Positions 45,795 through 57,814 of a DNA stretch of 64,000 nt are shown here, in pieces. Location: NCBI GenBank assembly GCA_963920665.1, contig OY987273.1:5210501-5274500 (forward strand), written 5' to 3'. The DNA is from Straminergon stramineum. Taxonomy: Eukaryota > Streptophyta > Bryopsida > Hypnales > Calliergonaceae. A program made the position numbers and the translations under genes. Under the pieces are notes generated by a model. The model saw only the letters and a list, made by a program, of their open reading frames with translations. It had not been told where the DNA came from and did no database searches. The first letter of the stretch is position 1; each line of letters begins with the position of its first letter.

Positions 45795-48700
45795 CTAAGG
45801 CTTGTAATCACTATCTCCTTTCACCTCAGCCCCGCTATTGTCACATCTAGTTCCCCATCCGTCGTCTTCATCACTAGATGTCTCTTTCATGTTGTTTGAT
45901 GAAGATTGTACAATTTTCACTCCTTGTACTTGTGTAGATGTGAATGATCTCATTGATCTACCGATGTTCTTCTCCATTTTGGCTCTTAATATAGATTTAC
46001 CAATGCCTTCCTTAAGGCTAGGGATTGTTTTCATTTTCTTCTTTAAAGAAACCTGATAAGTATCAAGTAGGGTTCTACCTACATTTGGTCTCTTGGTTGG
46101 AGAGGTAGCAAAGGGTTGCATTATTCTTTTTTTACAAGCTTTGATGGAGTCTTCAACCTTTGATATCTCTGCTTTTGGTGCTCCTTGAATAATTAACTGC
46201 ATTGCATTCAAAGAGTGTGATGTTTGGCCTAATTATTTCAAGGAATGGCGTGGTGGATGGCCTCGATGTTGAATAAACATTGAAGCCAATGTCTCATCCT
46301 TACCATCATTGGTACATGATAAAATGGATCGACTTGGATTGCCTCTGAAACCCATCTCTTTTGTAGGAGACAAATGTCTTTTTCCAAGCCGTAATTTCCT
46401 TGAACCATCCAATGACATGGCATTGGTTTTAAATAGTGCACGTAGAGGAGTGCTACGTGATGGTTTAGGAGAATCTTCCATGAGGTGCATTTTGCCAATA
46501 CCATTGTTGACAAAAATTGGGCTGCTTGACTCCATCGAACATGCTTCAACATTGTCTTGTATTTTGTGTGGTTTGGCATTTCCAATATTTGCTTCTCCAC
46601 ATTTTTAGCTTGCTAATATCACTATTGATGCACCAGTTGCATTGCACACATTTATTTGAATGTTCACCTTACATCCTCCCTTGTCTTCATGTTGGTCATT
46701 TTTTTCTACCGCCATTATCGTGGATGGAGCACTGAAAATGGGAATCACTTCATCCTTTTCAAGACTCCCATCATTCGCAATCGTTGTCCTATTGGTGGCC
46801 CTTATCTCTACATATGTATTTTCCATGTTTGGTAGAAGATTTTTGCTACTCATGAATCCGGTTCCATCCACAAATCTAGCTATCGATGGTACATCATCAT
46901 CAAGCCCACAATCGTCCTAATCTAATCGAAACTCATTCATGTCTCCATCCTTGACTCTAAAGTCTTCATTGTTTTGATTAGGAGTCTCAAACATTTCTTC
47001 GTCAGAATTGTGCATGTCATGATTCACAGCATCTCTATCTTCAGATACAAATTCATCATCCTCGTCTTCTGAGATAGGCCCTTCTGAATCTTTGGACTCC
47101 ACATTGTCATGGTACCACTTCTTTTCATCCTTCTCTTTCGATGTGGTTATGACTTTGGAATTGGTGTATATATACACCAATTCAGCTACTCTTTGTGGGT
47201 TCAACTCGGTCCAAGATTTGTTCTGAACAAAAGAGTAGCTACTCCAATTTCATTCACATGAAGATGATGACATCGGTTGGGCCAAAATCCTCTTTGCAAT
47301 TAGAGCAATGAGCTTGCCACATACACCGTCAAAATCCCATCGAGCATGTGCGGACAATTTCTGCTCGGTTGGATCCAACATGTTGTGGAACAGAGGATCT
47401 TGGTATCGAAATGCTACAAACTCCTTCATTACGTGAGAATAAGTTCTCGGTTGACATATTTTCCTGATAACGCGCTAGTATGCGTCTGTTACATATTGAT
47501 CGTTGGCTAGTTCTTTATCATGAAGAAGGTAAGGGTTCAAAAGAGCTCTTGTATAATGTAGATCTGTCTCTATCATTTCCTGTCGCTTATCAAACAACTT
47601 CTCAATAGGAATGGCTAAGTCTGAGGACAAATCAAAGGGCTCTTTTCGTAAAGAGAAGACATGCTTCTCTAAATTCCTCATAATGTGCAACACCTTGCCC
47701 ATGCATGGTATCTTGGCATTCAAATCATGTAGACCAAACACCACAGGAGCCATCAATTCTCGAAAATTAGTGGCACAGGCCCAAAAATGCTCATCTAAAA
47801 TTGTCTTCTTCACCTCCCGAGACTCCGTACGAGATTTTGCCTTCTTTGTGTCCTGTAACTTGAGGACATATTCTACCCATTGTGGATCCACAATACTTTG
47901 TTGCAATCTAGTCTTGACCTTCAATAAACGAGAAATCATGAAGAAATTTGAGGCAAATCTTGTTTTCACCGACATCAATAAGCTATTCTTCATTTCGTGC
48001 TTTTGAAATATAGCTAGTGGCATATGTAGCAATTTGAAGAACTTCACAACGATATAGGCCTTTTCCACTAGGTCCTTCATTCATTCTTGCTTCCCCCAAT
48101 CTTGAAGTAACAAATTCAAGGTGTGCACCACACAACCTTGAAAGAAAATGTGCGGATATTTACTCAACAGCATATTCTATGCTATCGGATTTACAAGAGC
48201 GTTTTCTGCAATCACTTGCACAACATTTGTGGGCCTACTTGTTCTATAAACTTTTCCATGATAGAGGCCAAAAAAGAAGCATTCTTTTCGACTCCACTTG
48301 TATCCACCGATCCCAGAAATTGCTCACCCGCAGAAGATACAAGCATGGCATTTATCAATGGTTGATTGGTAACCGAGCTCCATCCATCGAGAGACAATGT
48401 TGCTCCAAACTTCCTAATGCTATCTTTGGTCCTATTATGACGCTTTGTCTTGATGTCAGCCTTTGCTTGGTCAAGCAATTTATGGCGTAAATCATGATAC
48501 GATGGTAGAGTGTAGCCCATAGCACTTGGTTGTTTTTTTCACTACTTCTTTAAATGCCGGATTTCGAGCTATGACAGATGGTATGTTTGCCGCATAAAAG
48601 AAATTGGCCCCCACTGCATCCAAATTGCATTTTATTGCAGATTCAAAGCCATCCACTGATCGACTAGACTACTCTATCTTTGAGGTCTATTACCTAATGC

Positions 48701-49101
48701 CCTAGGAGTCTCACGATCATCGGATGTTTATGTAGTTCGCTTTACTTTGAATCCTACACCAACAAATTCTTCCGGTCTTGCGCATGAGTCCTCTTGAGTA
48801 GAACGTGCCATATCCCTCTCATTTGAAAAAGCGCCCCAACTATACGCATGCTACCAACATCTACATTGTCAATGATTGGTCTTCGCAGGAATGCCCCATT
48901 AGATCAAATAAATAGGACTCGAACATCCAGCATCAATTGTGAAGAAAGACTCACTCTTGTATCACGAACACCTAATGGGCCTTCATATCCTAAATGGCTC
49001 AACATATGGCTTATCTTCTTGGCAAACACCAAGGTGCAAGCCTTGCACTTTACCTTACCAGTTGGTGGGATACCATACCAACCAGACCAATCCTTGCTCA
49101 T
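45795..49101 (-). pseudogene. hAT transposase, copy 3 (in the 18-kb element)
   Basis: Starts at ATG 49101 (MSKDWSGWYGIPPTGKV). It has an intact BED-type finger region KCKACTLVFAKKISHMLSHL, then after two frame changes (near 48530 and 48100) the core LSLDGWSSVTNQPLINAMLV, VDTSGVEKNASFLASIMEKF and a C-terminal block SSSCE-NWSSYSFVQNKS (about 47270-47220). Its tail of about 460 codons has an acidic part (EGPISEDEDDEFVSEDRDAV) and a basic end (KKRIMQPFATSPTKRPNVGR, about 46120-46060), finishing GDSDYKP at 45795. Plant hAT transposases I know of usually end soon after the dimerisation block, so the tail is a special feature of this family. It is preceded by ORF1 on the same strand, about 1 kb upstream. 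It is the best-preserved copy but still carries frameshifts and stops. Confidence 0.9.
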
Positions 49102-49429
49102 AGTGACAAGTCACAAATTTTAATTCCGTATATTGGAATCAAATTCAAAATGTGAAGACCAAATGAACAATGTCCAAATATAATAAAAAAATGAATGCAC
49201 AAAGCCTTGAAAATCAATGCCCTCCTGTCCATTGAACTATACATTACCAAGCAAGGGACACAAAAATTGCAGCTTCTAGCCCTTGGAAATCTTAGCGTTC
49301 AGTTTTTCAAGAGTGCTCTCAAATAACTTCTTTCCTATAGTTTTAGTGTCAAAAACTAGCCCTAACCATTAAAGACCATTTTTGAGTCCACAGAACATGC
49401 AATCCGACATCGACTAATTCCATAGAGGA

Positions 49430-49690
49430 TGGCGCGCTCACTACGGACGGGCGGTTGGGCATACAAGGGTCGGGCAGATGGACAATGTGGACACATGGAT
49501 GGAGTAATGCGGGGACGGGTGGACGGGCGGACGAACAATATAGATGAGCAAACATACGAACAAACAATGTGGATGGGTGGTCGAGCAGATGAGTGGTCAA
49601 ACAATGCGGACGTGAGGAGGGAGAGATAGGTGGTCGGGCGGACAAGCAATTTAGGCAGACGGGCCGACCAGTCAAGCGAACGGGCAAACA
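49430..49690. repeat. GC-rich CGGGCGGACGG-type array between hAT and ORF1, copy 3
   Basis: Dense repeats of words such as ACGGGCGG, GGGCAGATGGAC, GGACGGGTGGACGGGCGGAC, GATGGGTGGTCG and GACGGGCCG lie in an AT-rich context. Open frames on both strands are artefacts of the repeat (Cys/Pro/Arg-rich). The same position holds weaker arrays in copies 1 (11275-11490) and 2 (about 33180-33260). CpG density is high, so cytosine methylation would be expected in a plant. Confidence 0.8.
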
Positions 49691-50065
49691 AGCAGGGTAG
49701 ACTGTGTTCAATGCTTCAAGAGAGATGGGAAAAAATATAGATTTATGGATGGAATTAGGAGATTTCAAAAAATTATGGTTTTGTCAAAGGGTCTTATAAT
49801 TTAAAATTTCTAGATGAGCATGAAAAAAACATACTTCACAAAAAGGTGTCCATATTAATAGCATGAATTTAAAAAAAAGAAAAACAAATAATTAATTCAA
49901 AGATATATATTGATATTTGGATATATTTAAAACTTCAAAACAAATCAAAATTCATCATGAGTACAATGAATTACTAGTGGTACTTAACCCTTATAACATT
50001 CAAGCCACACTCGGTATACTTCTATACTATTAAACATAATAGAATAAGGAAAGCCTCTCTTACAT

Positions 50066-53000
50066 TTAAAAACCACTACTCTCTCCTAAATCGTAAGATG
50101 GCCCCTCCTTAGCCAAAAGTCTTGCACTCATTTGTTGAGTATTTGGCCCAGAATTGTAGACAACACCTCCTTTGGATCTAACCTCCATGTCAACCACTGA
50201 AAACTGTCTTTTGGTTTACGAAGAGTGGTCATTGTCATCGTCATCCTCTCTCTTCCGTTTTGAGGTTCGTTTTGGAGACAAATCTACTTCTTCAACCTTC
50301 AAGGCCCTCAATGCAGCATCCACTCAATCTACGAACACATTGACCTGTTTGTCATCAGCTTTGATGGGTAATCCTATTGGTCGAAAACCAGCCAATAGAA
50401 ACCCCGTCCAGTGAGCTATGATGTCACCTATCCTCTTTTCAAATGCCCCAGCTACCTCCACAAATGAATGCCCTGTAGTTGTTTCCCCATCTATTTCAAC
50501 AAGAGCACGAGCTTTGGCAGCTTCTTCCAACTTTGATAAGAAAAGGGTCCTACCAATCAAAGTGTGATTGTAAGCCCTGTATTGTTCATTGAACTCTTGA
50601 GCATGCTCCACCTCTACCCAAGTGTTGTTTGGCCCTTTTTGCACTTCTTTGTTGGGAAACCAAAAAAACTTCTTGTGTTGCACACTCCAATGACCCCCCA
50701 TGTTGCGACAAAACAATTCATGAGCCTCACCATCTTCAATACCTCAGGCCCACAACTCCACCTCTTTGTTGAGGGTCATCCACATGAAAGGATCCACTGA
50801 CTCTCCAAACTCCTCATACAATCCATGTCAGTATTCAATTGAATCCCATGTGAGAGGTCGCCTCCAATACAAGAAATTTTAGAACTAGTATGGCCCTTGA
50901 TCAAGAGGAAGGGTCCATCAGTTGTATTCGTGGTTGGGGGGCATATCTTCCAAGATCCCAAGCATTTCGTAGAATGGAGGGCTGAGAGGAGAACAACACT
51001 CGATACAAACCGAACAAATGAGTGATGCTTTCATGATGCATGTCACATGAAAAGTGTGGTGACAATGGCCCATGGTCAAGGCTCCTTCAGGGCCAAAAGG
51101 GCCTTGGCAAAGGCTACAATGACTATTCAAGATTCTTGGGGTTGGATCACAAGTATGCACTACTGTCTTCTCTTTCTCCTTGATGTGCACTGAAAGCATG
51201 TTGTAAGGGACCCACCCTTCCTCTACTTCCAAGGCCCAATTGATGTGTGGAACACCGTCCTTCTTTGCATGATTCAACTGCTCAAACATGTCATCCATGT
51301 CCCCCAACATGTAATTTCGGTGGAACCCCTTGGATGTTCATCAAACACTTTCTTGAACCAAACCAAAGAGGTCTCTATGGCATTGCATTCTTCATCCAAC
51401 TTCATTGCAAATTTCATAAGCCCTTTCATTGCTCGAGATACTACAAAGGGCTTGTCTTGGAGTTTTTGTACCCATGCCAACCATCGAGACTCTAATCCAC
51501 TCTTTGGCATGCATTCCTCCATGCCCATGATTTTTTGAAATCTGTCCAACTCCACCTCAACAAGGATTTTCTCTTGAATTGCTTCATCTAATTTCAACTA
51601 TAGCTCTTCCACCTCACTACCTTTCATTTGCGTCGAAGCATCCTGCAATGTATGGGAAACATTAGGAATGATGGTCCATACTGCCTCTTCACATTTCTTG
51701 TCATTCCCAACCTCATCCACATTCAAGATGATGGACGTCTTCACTACTTTTGCCTTCTCAAAAGGAAGAGAGAGTTGATTGCTCTCTTGACTTTCTTGCG
51801 CAAATGGAATGTTCACGGAGCTCGTGGTAGGCCTACCCCTCTTCAACTCTTGTACTTGAAGCTCCAATTTTTCAATGCGCTTTCTTTGAATGACCTTGTT
51901 ACAACGTTTATGCTACATGTTTTTCTACGACATTTGCAGCTTCATTTCCAAGTCCTCACACTTCATCTTTAGCTGATAAATGTCTTCCTCTAAGGCCCTC
52001 AAACTTTTGAAGTTCATCACGCCACCTTCAAGAATTGGTGCCACTTTCTCGATGAAATTGCAAAAAGCCAAGGCACCAATCAACAATTCAGGTGCCATTC
52101 TGGAAAATTCCTCTACCGTATCCCTAACCCAAGGAGTAATTTCAGCTACCATTTGAGCTGAAGATCTCAATCTATATGCGGTTTGCGAAATAGTACCCCA
52201 GCCACCTTTTCCTACGGGCTGACTAGAGCTGCCTGCCTCATTATCGGGATTAGAATCAAGATGTTGTTCTACTAGTACTTGCCAATGACTACAATATTCT
52301 AACAACTTTTCCAATTGATTGGCAGTGGGTATGGAACAAAGAATCTCCAATTGCGGCGAGTTTAAAGTTGCTAAATGTGGATGCCCTCTAGTTCTTGCGC
52401 TCAATATTTGTCTTGGGCTCAACCTTCGACTTGGGCTTACTTTTTGACGCAGATTCAACATTCGAATTGGGCTCACTATTTGGCTTCACCTTGGCATCGT
52501 TGGCAGCTCAAAAATTGGAGTTGCATATTCCATCAAGCTCTTTAGAGCTTTGCTGTCTATAAAACCCTGAATTCTAGCATTGGTCCTTGCAAGTTGTTCT
52601 TCATTGACCTCTCCATCTAGGGAAAAAGGTGACCCACATTCTTCTACCAGTGTTTCCTTATTTGTAGCCATGTCTAGACCGCCCAAGGTTGTTTCATTCG
52701 TTGTAGTTTCTATGCTTGGAGCCATGCTTTGTTCACCTAATGTTATCACATTCAGTGTGGATGTAAAGCACGTTGGAGGAGTTACAAAAACCTCTCTATC
52801 CACACCTCCTAAGGAGACATTGCTCACTTCTGTGCAAGGTTGTGCGGGCCTTAATTGTACTGCATCACCTAAAACCTCCAAGACCTTTGTTGTACACGTT
52901 GTAGTATTTTTTAATACTTTGGGGGTCTTCGTTGGTTCACTTGGTTCTACCTGAGGATCGTACAAATTGAGAATGTCTTTTTGATTGCGTTGTAGTAAAA

Positions 53001-53450
53001 GTGGAGAATCCACCTTAAATGGATAAGTGCTCCAATCTACCTTGCAGTTTAAAATGAGTTTTGCATACACCATGGATGCCACACTATAATTTATGCATCC
53101 CTTACTCCTTGGCTTGTTCCCAAAGAGCGCCCGCCACACCTCCTCCGATTGATGCACAAAATGCTTATTGTTGCAATTACATGGCTTAAAACAAAAACCC
53201 TATGTATGCACCACGTGGCAATCCCGAGGCTGCAACTTGTCAATGTGGTACATTTTAACATACTTCTTACATGTTTTGAAGGTCCAATATTCCACCTCCT
53301 CCTCCTCCCAACTGCTCTCTGCTTTGATGTTTGGGTCATCTAAAATCTCATAGTGAAGCCCATGAGGGATCCCCTTCGCTTTAGTTCCTTTTTTTTCACT
53401 TGTTGAAATCCTCCCGTCATTGGTAGGAATACCCTAATTAGTTATGATAG
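50066..53450 (-). pseudogene. hAT-associated ORF1 with RING-type finger, copy 3
   Basis: The frame is mostly continuous, with one frame change near 51300 and a few stops. Regions in order: N-terminal domain (SSWEEEEVEYWTFKTCKKYV, DCHVVHT, CNCNNKHFVHQSEEVW, NYSVASMVYAKLILNCKVDW; about 53320-53010); Thr/Pro/Glu-rich linker; a segment with LEKLLEYCSHWQVLVEQHLD; a probable coiled coil (about 52060-51850); then LDEAIQEKILVEVELDRFQK. A RING-type finger lies at 51118-51005, spaced C-x2-C-x14-C-x-H-x2-H-x2-C-x7-C-x2-C. The C-terminus has DLSPKRTSKRKREDDDDNDH (probable nuclear signal) and stops at 50066-50068. RING fingers of this spacing usually act in ubiquitin ligases, but the function here is inferred. 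The N-terminal domain is also found in the plus-strand gene at 56714. No in-frame ATG is evident at the 5' end. Confidence 0.8.
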
Positions 53451-53639
53451 ATGATTTTAATTTTTGAGTCCTTAAAAAAATAGTACCATGGCACGTGAGT
53501 ACCATGAGATGTGTGTAAATCAGTGACTGTGTAAATCAGCAATAGTAACAAAAGCTCAAAGACCCCCACTCTCCATCCTATAGGAGAAACTGATGCTTAA
53601 AGCAATAGTAGCACATCTAACTTGGCATGGAAGGAGAGT

Positions 53640-53905
53640 AGAAGTGAGAGCAAATGAGAAGCCCGTCCGCCACCGAACCTAAAAATTGTCCGCCCCGAAG
53701 TGGCCCTGGACCTACGGTCCCCTGTCGCAAACGCCGGCCAACCGCTTTGGTGGCATACGAGTAGCTATCTGCCCACTCTGGACCGCCACTGGACCTCCCG
53801 TCCACCCATTCTGACCGCGGGCCGCTCCTGGACCATCCCATCCACTCAAGCTGTCCGCCATCGCCAACCAACCAAACACAACATTGTTCACCTCGTTGGC
53901 GGCCC
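53640..53905. repeat. GC-rich array upstream of ORF1 copy 3
   Basis: Repeated words include CCGTCCGCCACCG, TGGACCTCCCGTCCACCC, GACCGCGGGCCGC and TGTCCGCCATCGCC. Dinucleotide content shifts sharply from the AT-rich spacer on its right. By symmetry with 55664-56335 it is the inner array of the minus-strand half of the element. Confidence 0.7.
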
Positions 53906-55663
53906 TACCTAACCTAAGTCCACCAACAGTCCTAAAGCATTGAATTCTGAAAAGGATAGATTCATGTACAAAAAAACCCTCTTGAATGCTAGAAGTATCA
54001 AATATAGTATTAATGTAAGAAAAGGTAATTCCAAATATTCCTTCCCACATTTAAACACGCTCTCCAAACCCTATACCCAAAACCCAAAACCCAAAATCTT
54101 AACCCTACAAAAAAAATCTGAATTGTACAACCCTCATTTGTACATACTAAATTTATAACATTGCATGAATTTTCTAAATTATTGATGCAATGTGTGGAAT
54201 ATGTTTTACTTGTGATTCCTTAGGAGTTTGGAATGCAATCATGACAATATAATGCAAATGTAGACCTTACTTACTTTGTCATGTAGGTTTCAATTCTTCT
54301 TAAGATTTAGCACTTCAATTATCACTTTATTATGAGCCATTAAATAAATGTGGAACATTCAATTCTAACTTAGAGTGTGTCTTCAATTTTTTGTTGTCGA
54401 ATGTATTCATAGTTCAGAACACCAATATGAATATACTAAAAGAAATTATATTATCTCATTATTCTAATACAACATTTATTGATGTATAGGATGGTGCTAA
54501 AAATGATTCAAGCATTTTAATGTAATGTGAAACATTGTGGACAAGATTAAAGTAAGCATTTATACAACAAAATGAAATGAAAATTCATATCATACACACT
54601 TTGACACTTATACCTATGTATACTTGTGTGCATCCTAAATTGTAAACCAATCATAAATTTATCACAACCCCAAAATATTAGAGCTTAGGTAATGTACAAT
54701 GTGATTGACCTTTAAATATGATGAGTCTTCAATTACAAGAAATTAGAAATGGTCATACTTCAATGATTACAAGTATGTTTCATCTCAAAACTTTTTTGCA
54801 AATGATTATATAGAAAGGTTCATAATATCATATCTTTTAAATTATAAATTTATAATATTGATTGAAATACTTATGTAGTTATGTAGGCCTAGGATTTTGT
54901 AAAATCTTGAACCCCTACAACCTTCATGCTTTTTTTCCCATCAAATATCACTCAAAACTTCCATTTCGAATGCAAAGAGACAAAAATCTTAAAAATTGAT
55001 TTTTGGGCATATTTAAACATAGGAATTTATACTAGACTAGTATAAAAATGTGTGCAAGTAATTTTGTCATCTTGAAAACTTTGAGTACATACATTGCATG
55101 GTATTTGGCTATTTGCATTTAAAGTAAGCCCAAAAAATCTTTCCTTCCATCTTGCTATACTAGATTGTTGGGCTTCTCATTTTCTTCACTTTAGATTTTT
55201 GGCACTGATGAATTTCATTTTAGAATATCTTGTGTTAAAAAATTTAACTCTTAAGTGAAGAATCTTGAACCAAAAATTTAGAAATAAATCATTTAATTGA
55301 GATCACATATCATAAGAGTCCCGTATAAGAGTGTAGGGCCTTTGGGACTTTAGGGATTAATTATTTTCCTTGAAAGGCATGAAAAACAATAATAAATTGA
55401 ACCCTGAAGGCTTTTGTTACAATCTTAACATCATATTTCTTTTGCTATTAGTCAAAAAGTATTGTTGACATCACAAACTTGTACAAAAGCACCAATGTAA
55501 AACAAAATTTCTTTACACACTAATTTGAATTCTTTATTTACAAATCAAATGATTTTCCAAACAAGAGACTTTGGAATGTCACTTTTGATAGTTGTATCAA
55601 TTTAAGACCTCATAACATAACATATTAAAAATAATTTCTATACTTTTTTTAATTCACCATGTA
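53906..55663. other. Central AT-rich spacer of the 18-kb element
   Basis: No gene recognised. At 54066-54107 there is an ACCCAAAACCCAAAACCC patch resembling degenerate plant telomere-type sequence. This is where the two divergent gene pairs meet head to head, so promoters for both directions could lie at its edges, but none can be assigned. Confidence 0.5.
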
Positions 55664-56335
55664 ATGCAAGCTCAACCTATCACCCCGTCCGTCCACCCAT
55701 CTCCACAAAGTTCAAAATACCTCTCTTGCCTGTCCACCCAACCACCAATTCAAAAATTGAAAAACGCCTCCCTCCCGCAGTCCTGCCCACCTCTCCCCTT
55801 CCATACTCCTCTTCATCCGCCTGTCCGCCTATCCACTATAAACCAAACACCAACTCTGAAATTGAAAAACACCTCCCTCCCTCTCGCCCACCTCTCCCTC
55901 CTACACTCCTCTCCGTTCGCCCGTCCGCCATGGACCAACAACCAATTCGGAAACTAAAAAACACCTTCCTCCCACGCTCCCTTCGACACTCCTCTTTGTC
56001 CATTTGTCTAGAATCCGTCCACAGTCACCATCCGCATTGTCTGTCTGCTTGTCCAGAATCCGTTCGCAGTCGCAGTCCGCATTGTTCGTCCGTAGTTGCC
56101 ATCCGCATTATCCGTCTGCTTGGCCAGAATCTATCCGCATTTCCCATTCGCGTCTGCATTGCCCCGTCCGCTGTTTATCGGTGATCGTGCGATCCATCGG
56201 ATGGCGATTTCAGACTGCCCGATTTGCCCATCCGCCTTCATACCATCCGATGCGGACGGCACCATCTGCATACTTTAAAGTGCTGACTGCATAAATGGCG
56301 GCGCGGATAGCTCAATTCTTTACAATCGTTTCCCT
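55664..56335. repeat. GC-rich array upstream of the second ORF1-like gene
   Basis: Two nested repeat types are visible. The first is about 90-105 bp long (anchors CACCAATTCAAAAATTGAAA at 55743, CACCAACTCTGAAATTGAAA at 55848 and a diverged copy at 55938) and includes CGCCTCCCTCCC, CCTCTCC and CCGTCCGCC. The second (55995-56200) repeats CCAGAATCCGTTCGCAGTCG and CATCCGCATT. The open frames across it are repeat artefacts. Confidence 0.8.
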
Positions 56336-56713
56336 TCCGGAGTGGGTGATCTAGTGCCTTCGGGAATCTACGCGCCCCTTCCGGCTTAGTGCATGAACGA
56401 TTGTGGTCATATTAATTTTTTTTAATCAAATTAGTTTGAGTGATTAGGGGGCTAACCCAACTTATAAGTCTTTAATTTTATGGAGTTCATTAGACTGTAC
56501 TTAATTTCTTGAACCATGTTCGAGTTGGTTGGGTTGTCAGAAACTCAGGGTGTTTAATTTTACGGTTTATTTGGTTGTCAGTAATAATAGGTGCAATTTG
56601 TTTTAATCCAAATTCTTTTTTTTCATTTTGTACATTTAGCCAAAGTGGGCAGAAATTGCATTTAAACTTTGTGATCCTTTCGAATCATTATTAATTGAGG
56701 TTTGGAGGTTATC

Positions 56714-57814
56714 ATGTCGTGTGGAAGTGGTAGAGGAAGTAAGAAGGGAAAATCACAAGAGATGAATTGGAAAGATTGGGCAGACGTAAACTAAGTTGCG
56801 GAGCCTAGATGGGAAGAGGAGCCCAAGAAAATATGGGATTGCACAACATGCAAGAAGTATGTTAAAATGACACACCTCTCCAAACTATGGTCATGTGATC
56901 TTGTAGAGGTGCAAGTTCGTCGTTGGGAAGGACAAATGTCCACATGTAAGAGCAAACACTTTGTTCGCCAATACGAGGAGATAACATCTGCATCAAGTTT
57001 ACCAAGCTCCAAACCAAACGTCATGAACTATTCGAACATGGCTATGATTTGGGCGGAGATAGTATTCCATAAAGAAATAGATTGGCACACGGTTGTAGGG
57101 CGCAATGTCAAGAATTTAACTCATGAGGAAGCCATAATTCCTACTAACTAGGTTGGACCAAGCGATTGCATGCCGGAGTGGTCCAATCGAGGCTATGGAG
57201 GGCTTCCTTCGGTTGTCTTGAAGGATGTTGAAGATGATTGGTCAGATGAAGATGATGTTGATGGTGATCCAACACCCGTGACATTTGGTGAGAGACACAA
57301 ACGTCGAGAAGATTGAGAAGACATTGAGTACCAACAACAAATGCAAGAGACCATGCGTTGAAGCGTGGAAGACTGGGGTTGGCAAGAGGATGGGTCCTAC
57401 TACCGTGACTATAATGCACGTGGTTCACGAGATGGGACAAGCGGTTTAGATTATGGTAACCCCCCACCCCCCCCACCCCGAGTTGGCTCTCAAAGTATAG
57501 AAAGAAGCCATGGAACGACACACTATGGTGGTTCTAGCCAAAGAGGCTTTGAATACTACTCTAGATCGACTACACATGGTTCATACAGGCATTAGGGAGG
57601 CCCTTATTATGGCAGATCAAGTCAAAGAGGGTCCTCGGAGAGTGCTCCAATTCCTCCTCCAATCTTTGGAGGTCCTTCTTTTGGAAATGAACATGGACAA
57701 GGAGGTGCATCAAGTGAATATGGTTACAACTATGGGGGTAGACCATATATTGGGGTACATCCTTCAAGCCCAAATGACAACAAGGATTCCAATTCAGATT
57801 CAGATTCAGAGTAA
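56714..57814 (+). pseudogene. Second ORF1-like gene with low-complexity tail (in the 18-kb element)
   Basis: One frame of 367 codons from ATG 56714 to TAA 57812-57814, broken by stops at 56792, 57149, 57314, 57359 and 57593. Regions: basic, Ser/Gly-rich start (SCGSGRGSKKGK); the N-terminal domain shared with ORF1 (RWEEEPKKIWDCTTCKKYVK, CKSKHFVRQYEE, NYSNMAMIWAEIVFHKEIDW; about 56810-57085); an acidic linker (DDWSDEDDVDGDP); REDxEDIEYQQQMQETM; then a Gly/Ser/Tyr-rich tail (YYSRSTTHGSYRH, YGYNYGGRPYIG) with a Pro run, ending SNSDSDSE. It lacks the coiled coil and RING of the longer ORF1. The tail resembles prion-like RNA-binding proteins in composition only. It lies about 1.7 kb upstream of the kinase-like gene on the same strand. 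Confidence 0.75.

Noticed and set aside
49349..49768. Cys/Pro/Arg-rich ORFs on the minus strand
   Set aside because: Repeat artefact of the internal array between hAT and ORF1.
54066..54107. Interstitial telomere repeat
   Set aside because: The ACCCAAAA words do not keep the CCCTAAA plant unit; patches near 18950 and 61981 are also too short and degenerate.
55664..56294. Pro/Ser/Cys-rich overlapping ORFs
   Set aside because: They are shadows of the GC-rich array; three frames are open at once and none has a domain.
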